DNA of 64,000 bases from Sphingomonas sp. IC-11 (GTDB lineage: Bacteria > Pseudomonadota > Alphaproteobacteria > Sphingomonadales > Sphingomonadaceae): positions 1 to 64,000 of the forward strand of contig NZ_JAJNDU010000004.1 of the NCBI RefSeq assembly GCF_021043365.1, written 5' to 3'. Positions 19,155-28,813 of this stretch are shown one piece after another. Below the pieces are notes generated by a model. That model ran no database searches, had not been told where the DNA came from, and saw only the letters and a program-made list of their open reading frames with translations. The position numbers and the translations under genes are program-made. Positions within the stretch are counted from its first letter, which is position 1. Each line of letters starts with the position of its first letter.

Positions 19155-21337
19155 TAGAACGCCTGTCCGATCGAAACGTAGAGCGCGACTCTGCCATCGC
19201 CCTCACGCGGGTTTAAGGGCGTCGCCACGTCGACACGCATGGGCCCGAAGTTGGTGTAGAAGCGCCCGCCGATGCCGGCACCGAAACGAAGATCGGAGGC
19301 CTTCGGGAAGGTACTCTCATAGGCATTGCCCGCGTCGATGAAGGGCACGATGCCGAAATTTCCGAAACGATAGCGAGCTTCCAGCGCAAACTCGTTCAAG
19401 CTGCGGCCGCCGACTGGGCGCAAGTCACCGATGTCGATCTTGCCGTCTTCATCAGGAACGAGCGAGGAAACGGGCTCGAACGGTCCGAGACGCTGAAAGC
19501 CGTAGCCGCGCACGGATCCGCCGCCGCCACCGTAATAGCGGCGAGACGGAGCGATATCATCGCGATCCACACCCAGGATGGATCCGGCACGCGCCCGACC
19601 GGCGATCACCAGCTTATCGCTGACGGGATAGTAGAACGTACCCTCCACCATCGTCCGCGCGTAAGGCCGAACGGAGCCCTGCACCGACGTCTCGGGACTG
19701 ACGTTCAACTTCAAACGATAGCCACGCGTGGGATTCAACAGATCGTCCGACGTGTCCCACACTGCCTGGGCAGGTATTGCTGCAATACCGTAGGTGCGCC
19801 GCACACGTTCGTTGCGGCCGAAGTCGAAGACGCTTTCGTTCGTGCCGGTCAATTCCGCGCCGAAAGCATAGGTGAAGCGCTTCTGCCAGATCGGGGTGGA
19901 ATCATAGGCCCAGCGCACGAAGGCAGTGCCGGTGAACGCATCAAACGCATCATAATCGGCGTGATTGGCCGAAACGCCAGCCGAGAAGGTCCGATCGCGC
20001 TTTCCCGCATTCTGCCGTCGAAACGTCGCGGAGGCACCCTGCTGCTGGGTACCGCCTATGGCTGTGAGGATTAGCGCACCTTCGGGCGGGAAGAGGTTCC
20101 GGTGCGTCCAACTCCCCTCCACCTTGATGCCCTCGCCGGTACCGTAACCGGCGCTACCCGCCAGGCTACGCCACGGCCCCTTGGTTTGACGTACCAGGAG
20201 ATCGACTTGCTCCGTTCCGTCCGGGCCTGGCTGACCGGTACGAACCGGCTCCACCCCTATGGTATCGAACAGTCCGGTGGCTACCAGCGCTTCGCGCAGA
20301 TCGTCACGCTTGCGCGTGTCGTACAGATCCCCCCGCTTGAACCTGGGGAATATGCTCAGGTGATCGAGGTCGAATACCGCGTCGCCTTCGGTGCGGAGTA
20401 CGCCAAAGGATGAACGCGGACCTGTTTCCACCGGCAATGTATAATCGCCGGTAACCGTCTGTTCGTCGAGGAGAATGTCCCTGTCGCCGACATCCACGAA
20501 GGGGTAGCCGCGCTGAGGAAGCACAAGCGCCACGTTCGCCTCTGCCCCCTGAACGCGCGTGGCCTCTAGCGGATCGCCTGTTCTGAGCGGAAGCTGCTCG
20601 CGCACCAGGTTCGGCGGCACCGTTGGCCCAGCCACGACGTTGATCGCGCCGAGCTTGTACAGCCGACCAGGGGTGGCCGCTAATACGGCGCGAAGCCGGC
20701 CTGGCTCCGTCCCGACCGTCTCGATGGTAGAACTGGCGACACCGTCGTAATACCCCAGCGACTTCATCAGGCGGATGGCGAGTTGCTCATCCTCCTTTGC
20801 CCGCGCATTCACCTGCGTGGCGTTGGTCGCCTTTCCGTCTCCATCTTCAAGCGCTGAGAGGGATTTGAATTCATCCTCGAGCCCGATTTCTTTCAGACCA
20901 CGCACGGCCAGCTCATATCGGATCTGGGGCCGGTCATTTTCGGCAACGTCAGCGGCGGATTGAAGCGGAACCGTATTCGTGTTCGCCAGCGGCTGTAATG
21001 GCTGGTCAAGTTCGGGATCAGCGGCAGTTGCCGGCGGCATCGTCCCCGGGGGCACGACCGGAGCGGGCGCGCGCGCATCACCAATGGGCGGCAGCGGCTC
21101 CAGCGGAGCGTTGATGTCATTCGACAAGCTTGGCAGAGCCGCATCAAAGGCGGCATCCGGCACGATGGCTGAACCCGCGTCAGGATCTGTGGCGGGAGCC
21201 TGAGTCACTTCTTCGCGAGGAGCATCGGGCCCTCTCGCTGGCGCAGTGCCCGGCTTCGCCATCTGCGCGCCCGCCCCGGACGAGGCCGCTATAAGCGCGA
21301 AGGCCAGCCAGCGGTGACACCCCGAATTGAAACTCAC
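19154..21337 (-). CDS. tamA: Translocation and assembly module protein TamA (Omp85 family)
   Basis: TamA is the outer membrane Omp85-family partner of TamB. The 727-residue precursor has a signal peptide (to about residue 24), an unusually long Pro/Ala-rich linker (residues 25-130), POTRA-like repeats, and a C-terminal 16-strand barrel. The barrel carries the Omp85 motif around GGGGSVRGYGFQRLGP, and FGPMRVDVATPL and VSIGQAF close it. The start is GTG at 21337, preceded by a GGGG-type ribosome binding site. It is divergent from the RND efflux operon. Confidence 0.92.
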   Translation of the reverse strand: MSFNSGCHRWLAFALIAASSGAGAQMAKPGTAPARGPDAPREEVTQAPATDPDAGSAIVPDAAFDAALPSLSNDINAPLEPLPPIGDARAPAPVVPPGTMPPATAADPELDQPLQPLANTNTVPLQSAADVAENDRPQIRYELAVRGLKEIGLEDEFKSLSALEDGDGKATNATQVNARAKEDEQLAIRLMKSLGYYDGVASSTIETVGTEPGRLRAVLAATPGRLYKLGAINVVAGPTVPPNLVREQLPLRTGDPLEATRVQGAEANVALVLPQRGYPFVDVGDRDILLDEQTVTGDYTLPVETGPRSSFGVLRTEGDAVFDLDHLSIFPRFKRGDLYDTRKRDDLREALVATGLFDTIGVEPVRTGQPGPDGTEQVDLLVRQTKGPWRSLAGSAGYGTGEGIKVEGSWTHRNLFPPEGALILTAIGGTQQQGASATFRRQNAGKRDRTFSAGVSANHADYDAFDAFTGTAFVRWAYDSTPIWQKRFTYAFGAELTGTNESVFDFGRNERVRRTYGIAAIPAQAVWDTSDDLLNPTRGYRLKLNVSPETSVQGSVRPYARTMVEGTFYYPVSDKLVIAGRARAGSILGVDRDDIAPSRRYYGGGGGSVRGYGFQRLGPFEPVSSLVPDEDGKIDIGDLRPVGGRSLNEFALEARYRFGNFGIVPFIDAGNAYESTFPKASDLRFGAGIGGRFYTNFGPMRVDVATPLNPREGDGRVALYVSIGQAF

Positions 21338-21441
21338 GATTGCCCCTTTTCCACTCGGGGCCGCCCGATCTTTCGATACGTCCCCGTTCCGTCCAACGCC
21401 TTCTTGGAAGATAAGTTTCCTCGTTCAGGAACCTGCACCGC

Positions 21442-21461
21442 TGCGACATGTTGCGACATGT
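21442..21461. repeat. Tandem 10-bp direct repeat in the tamA/RND intergenic region
   Basis: Two perfect copies of TGCGACATGT lie head to tail between the divergent tamA and efflux operons. The position would suit an operator for either promoter, but there is no regulator gene next to it. Confidence 0.4.
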
Positions 21462-21560
21462 TGAGGGTGGCAACCCGCCAGAAAAGTGATTACCCGCCTT
21501 CGCAACAGGCACGGCGACCGCCGCCCGCCTTGTCCTCATCGCACGTTGCGGAGATCACGT

Positions 21561-21566
21561 TATAAT
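21561..21566 (+). promoter_or_regulatory. Consensus -10 box upstream of RND operon
   Basis: A perfect TATAAT lies 71 nt before the adaptor gene start. The corresponding -35 position is poor (ATCGCA or CATCGC), so an activator or relaxed recognition would be needed. Otherwise the 299-bp intergenic region holds only the tandem repeat and no gene. Confidence 0.35.
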
Positions 21567-21636
21567 GCATCGCGTGACAGTTCGTGCGCCCCGGCGCCTC
21601 GGGGTTGATCTACGAATTGCTAAGCAAACAGGATTG

Positions 21637-22848
21637 ATGTCGCTCATGAACGCGCGCGGGCTTGCGTTGTGCGGCGCGTTGGCTCTGACGGCGTGCGGCG
21701 GCCAGCCCGAGAAGGGTGGAGAAAGAGGCCCCGGGGGGGGCCGCGGTGGCCCGGCACAGGTCGGCTATGTGGTTGTGCAGCAAACCAGCGTGCCGCTCGT
21801 CACCGAACTGGCTGCTCGTACCTTTGCCTATCAAAGCTCCGAGGTTCGCCCGCAGGTAAGCGGAGTCATTCAGAAACGCTTCTTTGAGGAAGGCTCGATC
21901 GTTCGCCGCGGACAACCGCTTTATCAGATCGATCCCAGCCTTTACCGTGCTGCCGTGAACGAAGCGACTGCCAACGTCGCAAGCGCGCGCGCTACGGCGG
22001 AGGCGGCACGCGTTCGGGCAGACCGCTTCCGCCCGCTCGCCGCGATTGAGGCGGTGAGCAAGCAGGACTATACCGACGCGCTCGCAACGCAGCGGCAGGC
22101 CGAGGCCAGCATCGCGCAAAACCGCGCACAGCTGGAAACTGCCAGGATCAACCTTCGCTTCACCACCGTTCCAGCCCCGATCACGGGTCGGATCGGCCGA
22201 TCGCTGTTCACGGTCGGTGCGCTTGTGACCTCAAGCCAGGCGGATCCGCTCACCACGATCCAGCAACTCGATCCGATCTACGTGGACATTCAGCAATCCG
22301 CTGCATCCCTGCTTCAGCTCCGCCGCCGCATGGCATCGGGCGGCGTTCTGCCGGCGAGTGCAACTGTGCGTCTGAAGTTGGAGGACGGCAGCGACTATGG
22401 CGCCACCGGCACGGTGGAGTTCAGCGAGGTCGTGGTCGATCAACAGACCGGCACAGTGACCCTGCGCGCCCGCTTCCCCAATCCCAACGGCTTGCTGCTG
22501 CCCGGCATGTTCGTGCGCGCGGTCTTCGCTCAGGCGATCGAAACGAACGCGTTCCTCGTGCCCCAGACTGCGGTGTCACGCGACCCTAAGGGTGACGCGA
22601 CCGTGTGGATTGTTGGTCCGAACAACAAGGCTGTACAGCGCACGATCCAGACCGTCCGCGCGGAGGGCGCGAACTGGGTCGTCACCGGTGGTCTGCGGGC
22701 CGGCGATAAAGTGATCACCCAGGGAACCGCGAACCTCAGCCCGGACGCGATCATCCGTCCGGTGCCCGCATCGGCCCCCCAGCAGCCCAAGCCTCCCTCG
22801 CCCGAGCAGCTGGAACAGCAGCAAAAGGCCAAAGGCAAGGCGGGCTAA
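21637..22848 (+). CDS. RND efflux periplasmic adaptor (AcrA/MexA-like)
   Basis: This membrane fusion protein links an RND pump to an outer membrane channel. The 403 residues start with a lipoprotein signal (lipobox LTAC, lipidated Cys near residue 20), followed by a Gly-rich linker, the lipoyl half-motif VRPQVSGVIQKRFFEEGSIVRRGQPLYQID, a coiled-coil hairpin with many Ala/Arg residues, and the second lipoyl half INLRFTTVPAPITGRIG. The beta-barrel and membrane-proximal domains follow. The ATG at 21637 gives the best signal; an ATG three codons later is also possible. It is the first gene of a three-gene operon. Confidence 0.93.
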   Translation: MSLMNARGLALCGALALTACGGQPEKGGERGPGGGRGGPAQVGYVVVQQTSVPLVTELAARTFAYQSSEVRPQVSGVIQKRFFEEGSIVRRGQPLYQIDPSLYRAAVNEATANVASARATAEAARVRADRFRPLAAIEAVSKQDYTDALATQRQAEASIAQNRAQLETARINLRFTTVPAPITGRIGRSLFTVGALVTSSQADPLTTIQQLDPIYVDIQQSAASLLQLRRRMASGGVLPASATVRLKLEDGSDYGATGTVEFSEVVVDQQTGTVTLRARFPNPNGLLLPGMFVRAVFAQAIETNAFLVPQTAVSRDPKGDATVWIVGPNNKAVQRTIQTVRAEGANWVVTGGLRAGDKVITQGTANLSPDAIIRPVPASAPQQPKPPSPEQLEQQQKAKGKAG

Positions 22849-22849
22849 C

Positions 22850-25800
22850 GTGTCGCGCGTTTTCATTGATCGACCGATCTTCGCCTGGGTGCTTGCCATC
22901 ATCGTCATGATGGCCGGCGCCGGCGCGATCCTGGGCTTGCCCATCGCGCAATATCCTGACGTTGCGCCGCCTCAGGTTTCGATCCGCGCCAACTATCCGG
23001 GCGCGAACGCGCAGACGATTGAAAACTCTGTCACTCAGATCCTTGAACAGCAGCTGACCGGTATCGACGGACTGCTGTATTTCTCCTCCTCTTCCACCTC
23101 GCGCGGCTCGGTCTCGATCACAGCCACCTTCGAGAAGGGCACCGACCCCGACATCGCGCAGGTCCAGGTTCAAAATCAGGTTCAACAGGCGATCACCCGG
23201 CTGCCGGCACAAGTGCAGCAGCAGGGGGTGGTGGTGCGGAAGTCCAATCCGGACTTTCTGATGATCGCTGGCGTCTATGACAGCAGCGATCAGATGACGA
23301 ACCGCGACGTCTCGGATCTGATGACCTCGACATTGCAGGATCCCCTGGGCCGTGTTCAGGGCGTGGGCGATACGAACGTCTTCGGCTCACAATATGCGAT
23401 GCGCATCTGGCTCGATCCGGCACGCCTTGCCAGCTATCAGCTGATGCCAGGCGACGTTGTCTCTGCGATCCAGACGCAGAACACCGAAGTCGCCGCCGGT
23501 GAAATCGGCGGACAACCAATGCCTTCCGAACAGATGCTGAACGCGACGGTGACGGCCCAGTCCCGGCTCCAAACGCCGCAGCAGTTTCGGGACATCATCC
23601 TGAAGACGCTTCCGTCCGGCGGCACGGTTCGGGTTGGCGATGTGGCCAGAGTGGAACTCGGCTCGGAGAATTACAACGCGAGCAGCCGCATCAACGGTCA
23701 CCCGGGTGCTGGCATTGCAATCCTGCTCGCGCCTGGCGCCGACGCGCTGGAGACCGCCGAGCTGGTGAAGGCGGAAATCGCGCGCATCGCGAAAACCTAC
23801 CCGCCGAACATCCGCGTTGCCTATGCGAATGACTCGACTGACTTCATCAAGCTGTCGATCGAGGAGGTCGTGAAGACCCTGATCGAAGCGGTCATTCTCG
23901 TCGTGATCGTGATGTTCGTCTTTCTTCAGAGCTGGCGGGCGACGCTCATCCCGACGATCGCCGTTCCCGTGGTGCTCTTGGGAACGTTCGCGATCTTCTA
24001 TCTGGCGGGGTTCTCGATCAACACGCTGACGCTGTTTGGTCTGGTGCTCGCCATCGGATTGCTGGTGGACGACGCGATCGTGGTCGTGGAGAACGTTGAG
24101 CGCCTCCTCGAAGAGAATCCTGACATGACGCCGCGCGAGGCGACGATTGAGTCGATGCGCGAAATCACCGTCGCACTTGTCGCCATCGCGCTTGTTCTTT
24201 CGGCCGTATTCCTGCCGATGGCGTTCTTCGGGGGATCGACCGGCGTCATCTATCGCCAGTTCTCGCTGACGATCATCTCCGCCATGGTGCTGTCCGTCGC
24301 GGTGGCCATCATCCTGTCCCCGGCGCTCACGGCTACGCTGCTGAAACAACGACACAGCAGGGGCGCCGATCAAAACAAGGGGTGGTTCGAGCGTCGGTTT
24401 TCAGGCGTCTCATCCCGCCTGACGCGCGCAAGCGAATGGTTCAACCGCAACTTCGAACGCGGAACGGAGCGGTACGTCGGCTGGGTCGCTCGCGTGGTCG
24501 ATCGCAAGTGGCTGTTCCTCGGTGTCTATCTCTTGGTGGTGGCCCTGCTAGCGGTTCTGTTCCTGCGGCTGCCCACTGGTTTTCTCCCAACGGAGGATCA
24601 GGGCGGTGCCACCGTTCAGTTCCGTTTGCCGGCCGGCGCCACGCGTGCGCGCACGGAAGAGGTGCAAAAGTCGGTCGAACGCTACTTCCAGCAATATGAG
24701 AAGGCGAATATTCGCACCATGCTGACCGTTTCGGGCGGCGGGGGCGGCGCGTCGGGCCAGAATACGGGTCAGGGCTTCATTTCCCTGACGGATTGGGCCG
24801 AACGTAAGGGCAAGGAGAACACTGCGGATGCGATCGTTGCCCGTGCCGCCGGTGCATTCCGGGCGTTTCGCGATGCTCAGGTGTTCGCCCTCATCCCGCC
24901 TGCCATCCGCGGCCTCGGTCAGTCCGAAGGCTTCACGATGGAGCTTCAGAACACTGGCGGGCTGAGCACGCAGGAGTTCGCGGCCGCGCGCGACAAGCTT
25001 CTGGCGCTTGCCAATGCGGATCCTGGCCTCACCGGCGTGCGGCTGAGCGAACTGCCTGACATCGGCACTCTTCGCGTGAATACTGATCCCCAGCGAATTG
25101 CCGCGCTCGGCATCTCGCAGACAGACGTCAATACCACGCTGTCGACGGCGTGGGGCGGCCGGTACGTCAATGATTTCGTGGACCGCGGTCGTGTGAAGCG
25201 CGTCTATGTGCAGGGTGACGCGCCGTACCGCGATGATCCGGACTCGCTATACCAATGGTTCGTTCGCGGCTCGAACGGCCAGATGGCGCCGTTCTCCAGC
25301 TTCGCCACGACCAGCTGGTCTCAGGCCCCCACCACCGTCTCCCGCTTCAACGGCATTCAATCCTTCGAATTCCAGGGCCAGGCATCGGGCGGCGGAAGCT
25401 CGGGTGAAGCCATGGCACGGATCGAGAAACTGGCCAGCCAGATTCCTGGCACCAGCGTCGCTTGGGCGGGCATCTCGTATCAGGAGCGGCTGTCCTCGGG
25501 TCAGGCCCCGCTGCTGTACGGGCTCTCGATCATCGTGGTCTTTCTTTGCCTCGCGGCGCTCTATGAAAGCTGGTCCATCCCGCTCGCGGTGCTGCTCGTC
25601 ATTCCGCTGGGTCTTATCGGTGCAGTGGCGTTTGTGACGCTGCGGGGTCTGACAAACGATGTCTACCTGCAGATCGGCCTGCTCACGACCATGGGATTGG
25701 CGGCGAAGAACGCCATTCTGATGATCGAATTTGCCGAGCAGGAGGAAAGAAAGGGCGCTCGGGTGATCGATGCTGCGCTGACCGCTGCACGCATCCGCCT

Positions 25801-26086
25801 GCGTCCGATCCTCATGACCAGCCTCGCATTCATCTTCGGCGTGCTGCCGCTGGCGCTTTCTACCGGCGCGGGCGCCAACAGCCGCATTGCCATTGGCACC
25901 GCAGTGATCGGCGGCATGTTCACCGCGACGGTCCTGGCGATTTTCTACATTCCCCTGTTCTTCGTGCTGGTTCGCCGCGGCTTCCGGGACGCGATGGCGA
26001 AGGTGCGCGGCGAGGAGCCCGGCTTCCATCCGCCAGAGGGGCTGAACGAGCCGCCCACGGGCACGCCGCGGCTGGAGCAATCGTGA
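22850..26086 (+). CDS. RND multidrug efflux permease (AcrB/MexB-like, HAE-1)
   Basis: This 1078-residue inner membrane proton/drug antiporter has the full HAE-1 layout: TM1 at the N-terminus (VFIDRPIFAWVLAIIVMMAG), a large porter loop, TM2-6 with GLVLAIGLLVDDAIVVVENVER carrying the two proton-relay aspartates, TM7, a second porter loop, and TM8-12 with LGLIGAVAF. It exports hydrophobic compounds from the periplasm and membrane. The GTG start at 22850 follows the adaptor stop by one base. The stop overlaps the next start as TGATG. Substrate range cannot be read from the sequence. Confidence 0.95.
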   Translation: MSRVFIDRPIFAWVLAIIVMMAGAGAILGLPIAQYPDVAPPQVSIRANYPGANAQTIENSVTQILEQQLTGIDGLLYFSSSSTSRGSVSITATFEKGTDPDIAQVQVQNQVQQAITRLPAQVQQQGVVVRKSNPDFLMIAGVYDSSDQMTNRDVSDLMTSTLQDPLGRVQGVGDTNVFGSQYAMRIWLDPARLASYQLMPGDVVSAIQTQNTEVAAGEIGGQPMPSEQMLNATVTAQSRLQTPQQFRDIILKTLPSGGTVRVGDVARVELGSENYNASSRINGHPGAGIAILLAPGADALETAELVKAEIARIAKTYPPNIRVAYANDSTDFIKLSIEEVVKTLIEAVILVVIVMFVFLQSWRATLIPTIAVPVVLLGTFAIFYLAGFSINTLTLFGLVLAIGLLVDDAIVVVENVERLLEENPDMTPREATIESMREITVALVAIALVLSAVFLPMAFFGGSTGVIYRQFSLTIISAMVLSVAVAIILSPALTATLLKQRHSRGADQNKGWFERRFSGVSSRLTRASEWFNRNFERGTERYVGWVARVVDRKWLFLGVYLLVVALLAVLFLRLPTGFLPTEDQGGATVQFRLPAGATRARTEEVQKSVERYFQQYEKANIRTMLTVSGGGGGASGQNTGQGFISLTDWAERKGKENTADAIVARAAGAFRAFRDAQVFALIPPAIRGLGQSEGFTMELQNTGGLSTQEFAAARDKLLALANADPGLTGVRLSELPDIGTLRVNTDPQRIAALGISQTDVNTTLSTAWGGRYVNDFVDRGRVKRVYVQGDAPYRDDPDSLYQWFVRGSNGQMAPFSSFATTSWSQAPTTVSRFNGIQSFEFQGQASGGGSSGEAMARIEKLASQIPGTSVAWAGISYQERLSSGQAPLLYGLSIIVVFLCLAALYESWSIPLAVLLVIPLGLIGAVAFVTLRGLTNDVYLQIGLLTTMGLAAKNAILMIEFAEQEERKGARVIDAALTAARIRLRPILMTSLAFIFGVLPLALSTGAGANSRIAIGTAVIGGMFTATVLAIFYIPLFFVLVRRGFRDAMAKVRGEEPGFHPPEGLNEPPTGTPRLEQS

Positions 26087-27540
26087 TGCGTGCAGTCCTG
26101 TCCCTGCTGCTTGGCAGCGCACTCGCCGGGTGCAGCATGGCGCCCAAATATGTCCGGCCGGACCTCCCGGTTCCTACCTCATGGCCGACCGGCGACGCTT
26201 ACCTGAGCCAGGCCGAAGCGACTCTGCCCAGCGTCACCTACCGCGATATTTTCAAAGACGTTCGATTGCAGCGCCTGATCGATCAGGCGTTGGCGAACAA
26301 CCGCGATCTGCGGGTCAGCGTGGCGAACATCGAAGCCGCCCGCGCGCAATACCGCATTCAGCGCGCGGAGTTGTTCCCGCAAGTCGATGTCGGCGCCACC
26401 GCCACTCGCCGGGAGGTTGGCGCAGGAGCCGCCGGTGGCGCGTTCGCGGTCCGCGGCACCACCTACCAGACGTCGCTCGGCGTCAATGCCTTCGAGATTG
26501 ACCTGTTCGGCCGCGTTCGCTCGCTCAGCGACGCGTCCCTTGCTCGCTACTTTGGCCAGGAGGCCGCCGCGCGCGCTGTTCGTCTGACCCTGACCGGCGA
26601 CATAGCGAGCGCATGGCTCACCCATGCTGCCGACCAAAGCCTGCTGAAGCTTGCCGAGGACACAGCCGCGGTGGCGCAGCGCTCCGTCGCACTCACGCGA
26701 GCGCGCGTTGAAGGAGGTGTCGCCCCCAGAACCGACCTGCGGCAGGCCGAGCAGACGCTGGCCAACGCGGAAGCGAATATCGCCAGCCAGCGCACGGCTC
26801 TGGCGCAGGATCTGAACGCGCTGCAACTGCTGGTCGGCGCGCCCATCGATCCAGCCCTTCTGCCGCCCCCGATTGAAAAGGCTGCGACCACGGTAGCGGA
26901 ATTGCCGGCGGGGCTCGACAGCCGAATATTGCTGCGGCGCCCGGACGTGGTGCAAGCGGAGTATGAGCTTCGCGCTGCCAACGCCGAGATCGGTGCCGCG
27001 CGGGCAGCGCTGTTCCCGACTATCTCGCTCACCGGCCTGTTCAGCCTCGCGAGTACCGCCCTCTCATCCCTGCTGGAAAGCGACTCCCTTACCAAGACGG
27101 CCAGCGGCAATCTCGCCTATCCGCTATTTCGTGCCGGAGCCGGGCGCGCCGGCGTGGCACAGACGGAAGCGCAACAGCGCGCGGCACTCGCCAATTACGA
27201 AGGCGCAATTCAAACCGCGTTCCGGGAGGTAGCGGATGCACTGGCCCGCCGCGGCACGATCACTGAGGAACTCGCTGCCACTGAACGATTCACCGCTGCC
27301 GCCGCCGACACGTTGCGCTTGACTGAGGCGCGCTATCGCGGGGGTATCGATACGTTCCTTTCCTCTTTGGACGCCCAGCGTTCTCTCTACGCGGCGCAAC
27401 AGTCGCTAGTGCAGACGCGGCTGATCCGCGCGACCAATCTCGTTACGCTGTATCGCGCCCTGGGCGGAGATTCGCAGCTTGCGGTGGCGCCCACGGGCGC
27501 CGTGCCCGCGCCCGCGCTTGTGTCACCTCAACAGCCATAG
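26086..27540 (+). CDS. Outer membrane efflux lipoprotein (OprM/NodT family)
   Basis: This 484-residue TolC-like channel protein completes the efflux system. A lipobox (LAGC) places the lipidated Cys near residue 17. The paired helical repeats typical of the family are present, with internal similarity between the two halves: DLRVSVANIEAARAQYRIQR in the first, and VQAEYELRAANAEIGAARAALFPT in the second. The ATG at 26086 overlaps the permease stop; the GTG immediately upstream is the alternative. The C-terminus is a short Pro/Ala tail. Confidence 0.93.
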   Translation: MRAVLSLLLGSALAGCSMAPKYVRPDLPVPTSWPTGDAYLSQAEATLPSVTYRDIFKDVRLQRLIDQALANNRDLRVSVANIEAARAQYRIQRAELFPQVDVGATATRREVGAGAAGGAFAVRGTTYQTSLGVNAFEIDLFGRVRSLSDASLARYFGQEAAARAVRLTLTGDIASAWLTHAADQSLLKLAEDTAAVAQRSVALTRARVEGGVAPRTDLRQAEQTLANAEANIASQRTALAQDLNALQLLVGAPIDPALLPPPIEKAATTVAELPAGLDSRILLRRPDVVQAEYELRAANAEIGAARAALFPTISLTGLFSLASTALSSLLESDSLTKTASGNLAYPLFRAGAGRAGVAQTEAQQRAALANYEGAIQTAFREVADALARRGTITEELAATERFTAAAADTLRLTEARYRGGIDTFLSSLDAQRSLYAAQQSLVQTRLIRATNLVTLYRALGGDSQLAVAPTGAVPAPALVSPQQP

Positions 27541-27641
27541 GTCTGATCGTCGCGGGCGTGTTTCCGGGCGGCCTTGCAGAACCACGCACCTGGCAGCACG
27601 TTGTTGCCCGGTGCTTGTGGCTCAACGAAGGGCGAACCGGG

Positions 27642-28436
27642 ATGGCTGACTCGCCAGCAAAACGATCGGGAAAGCGGCCGTCGCCGCTCCTGGGACTGAC
27701 GGAGATACCCCGTGCGCTGTTCGAGTTCGGCATGCTCCCCTGGGCTGCACCGGCACTCGCCAGCGTGCCTCGTGGCGACGGACATCCGGTACTTGTCATC
27801 CCGGGCTTCAACGCCTCGGACCGGGCTACGCATGTCCTGCGCAGTTACCTTCGACGCCTCGGCTACGATGCACATGGGTGGGCGCTTGGCCGAAATCGCG
27901 GCCCTCGCTCGATCGGGAACGAGGGCGAACGATTGATCCAACGGGTCGAGGCGATCTACGATCGTCAGCAACGGCGCGTAAGTCTCATCGGATGGAGCCT
28001 TGGCGGGATCATGGCCCGTGCCGTCTGCCGTCGCGTGCCTGAACGCGTGCGCCAGGTCATCACGCTCGGCGCCCCCTTTGCTGGAGCGCCCAGAGACACG
28101 CGCGTGTGGCGCATGTATGAGTTCCTGACCGGCCAAAAGGTCGATGGCGATAGCGCCCGCGCCTATCTTCATGAGGGCGAAACGCCACTACCGGTACCAT
28201 CCACCGCAATCTGGAGCCGCGACGACGGCATTGTTCCCTGGGCGAACTGTGTCGAACCGCATTACGCAACCAGCGACAATATCGAAGTATTCGGCAGCCA
28301 TTTCGGCCTGCCCGTCAACCCTGCCGTTCTTTACGCGATTGCAGATCGGCTTGCTCAGCCAGAAGATGGCTGGAAACCCTTCGACCGGCGCGGCGTGTTC
28401 CGCGCGGTCGCTTATCCCAGCTCCGGCCACATCTGA
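27642..28436 (+). CDS. Alpha/beta hydrolase (esterase/lipase-like)
   Basis: This 264-residue protein has the serine hydrolase fold: an oxyanion strand VLVIPGFNASD, the nucleophile elbow IGWSLGGIMAR, an acid in SRDDGIVPW, and a His near SHFGLPVNP. The ATG at 27642 (MADSPAKRSG) was chosen because the upstream in-frame extension looks like non-coding leader. It lies 100 bp downstream of the efflux operon and may be cotranscribed with it. The substrate is unknown. Confidence 0.7.
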   Translation: MADSPAKRSGKRPSPLLGLTEIPRALFEFGMLPWAAPALASVPRGDGHPVLVIPGFNASDRATHVLRSYLRRLGYDAHGWALGRNRGPRSIGNEGERLIQRVEAIYDRQQRRVSLIGWSLGGIMARAVCRRVPERVRQVITLGAPFAGAPRDTRVWRMYEFLTGQKVDGDSARAYLHEGETPLPVPSTAIWSRDDGIVPWANCVEPHYATSDNIEVFGSHFGLPVNPAVLYAIADRLAQPEDGWKPFDRRGVFRAVAYPSSGHI

Positions 28437-28813
28437 CTGCACTGGCCGCGCCGGCCTGCCTTACTACCGAGTTGACCTGCTGGAAGGGCATAGCGGCCGC
28501 GATTTGCGGAAGGATCGCCTGTGGCTCTCCACGTTGTAGATGTCCTTGGCGATGAAGTAATCGAACTTGCTTGCTTCGCCGCGGCGGGTGTCTTGCGGAT
28601 GCTGGCGAGCCTCGCCCACCGGTTGTGCTGGGAACCGTTCTGAAGCCAGTTCGCGATACAGTTGTAATCGACTGGGAAATGCTTCGACCCGCGTTGCCTT
28701 GAAGACGTTTGCCGGGTCGGTGATCGGCCGCGATCGGACTTTTGGCCTCCCGTCATCATCAGGAGCGACAGTCCGATCGCCGCCAGGATCAATGCACGGT
28801 CCTTGCTCCTCGC
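28437..28813 (-). pseudogene. Gap with a possible decayed secreted-protein gene
   Basis: No intact gene is evident. The minus strand has a hydrophobic leader (ILAAIGLSLLMMTGG, near 28745-28792) that runs into HFPVDYNCIANWL. A second frame from about 28750 to 28490 also reads like protein (FKATRVEAFPSRLQLYRELAS, then KFDYFIAKDIYNVESHRR). This could be one small secreted protein interrupted by frameshifts, or two shadows. The DYNCI motif also appears in the island lipoprotein at 53910-54359. The start would be TTG with no good ribosome binding site. Confidence 0.3.

Noticed and set aside
23387-24373. Long minus-strand frame inside the RND permease gene
   Set aside because: It is antisense to the permease, with Arg/His-rich sequence and no ribosome binding site or family pattern; a shadow.
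25247-26122. Minus-strand frame of 291 codons over the permease 3' end
   Set aside because: It overlaps the intact permease and outer membrane factor genes; a shadow of high GC.
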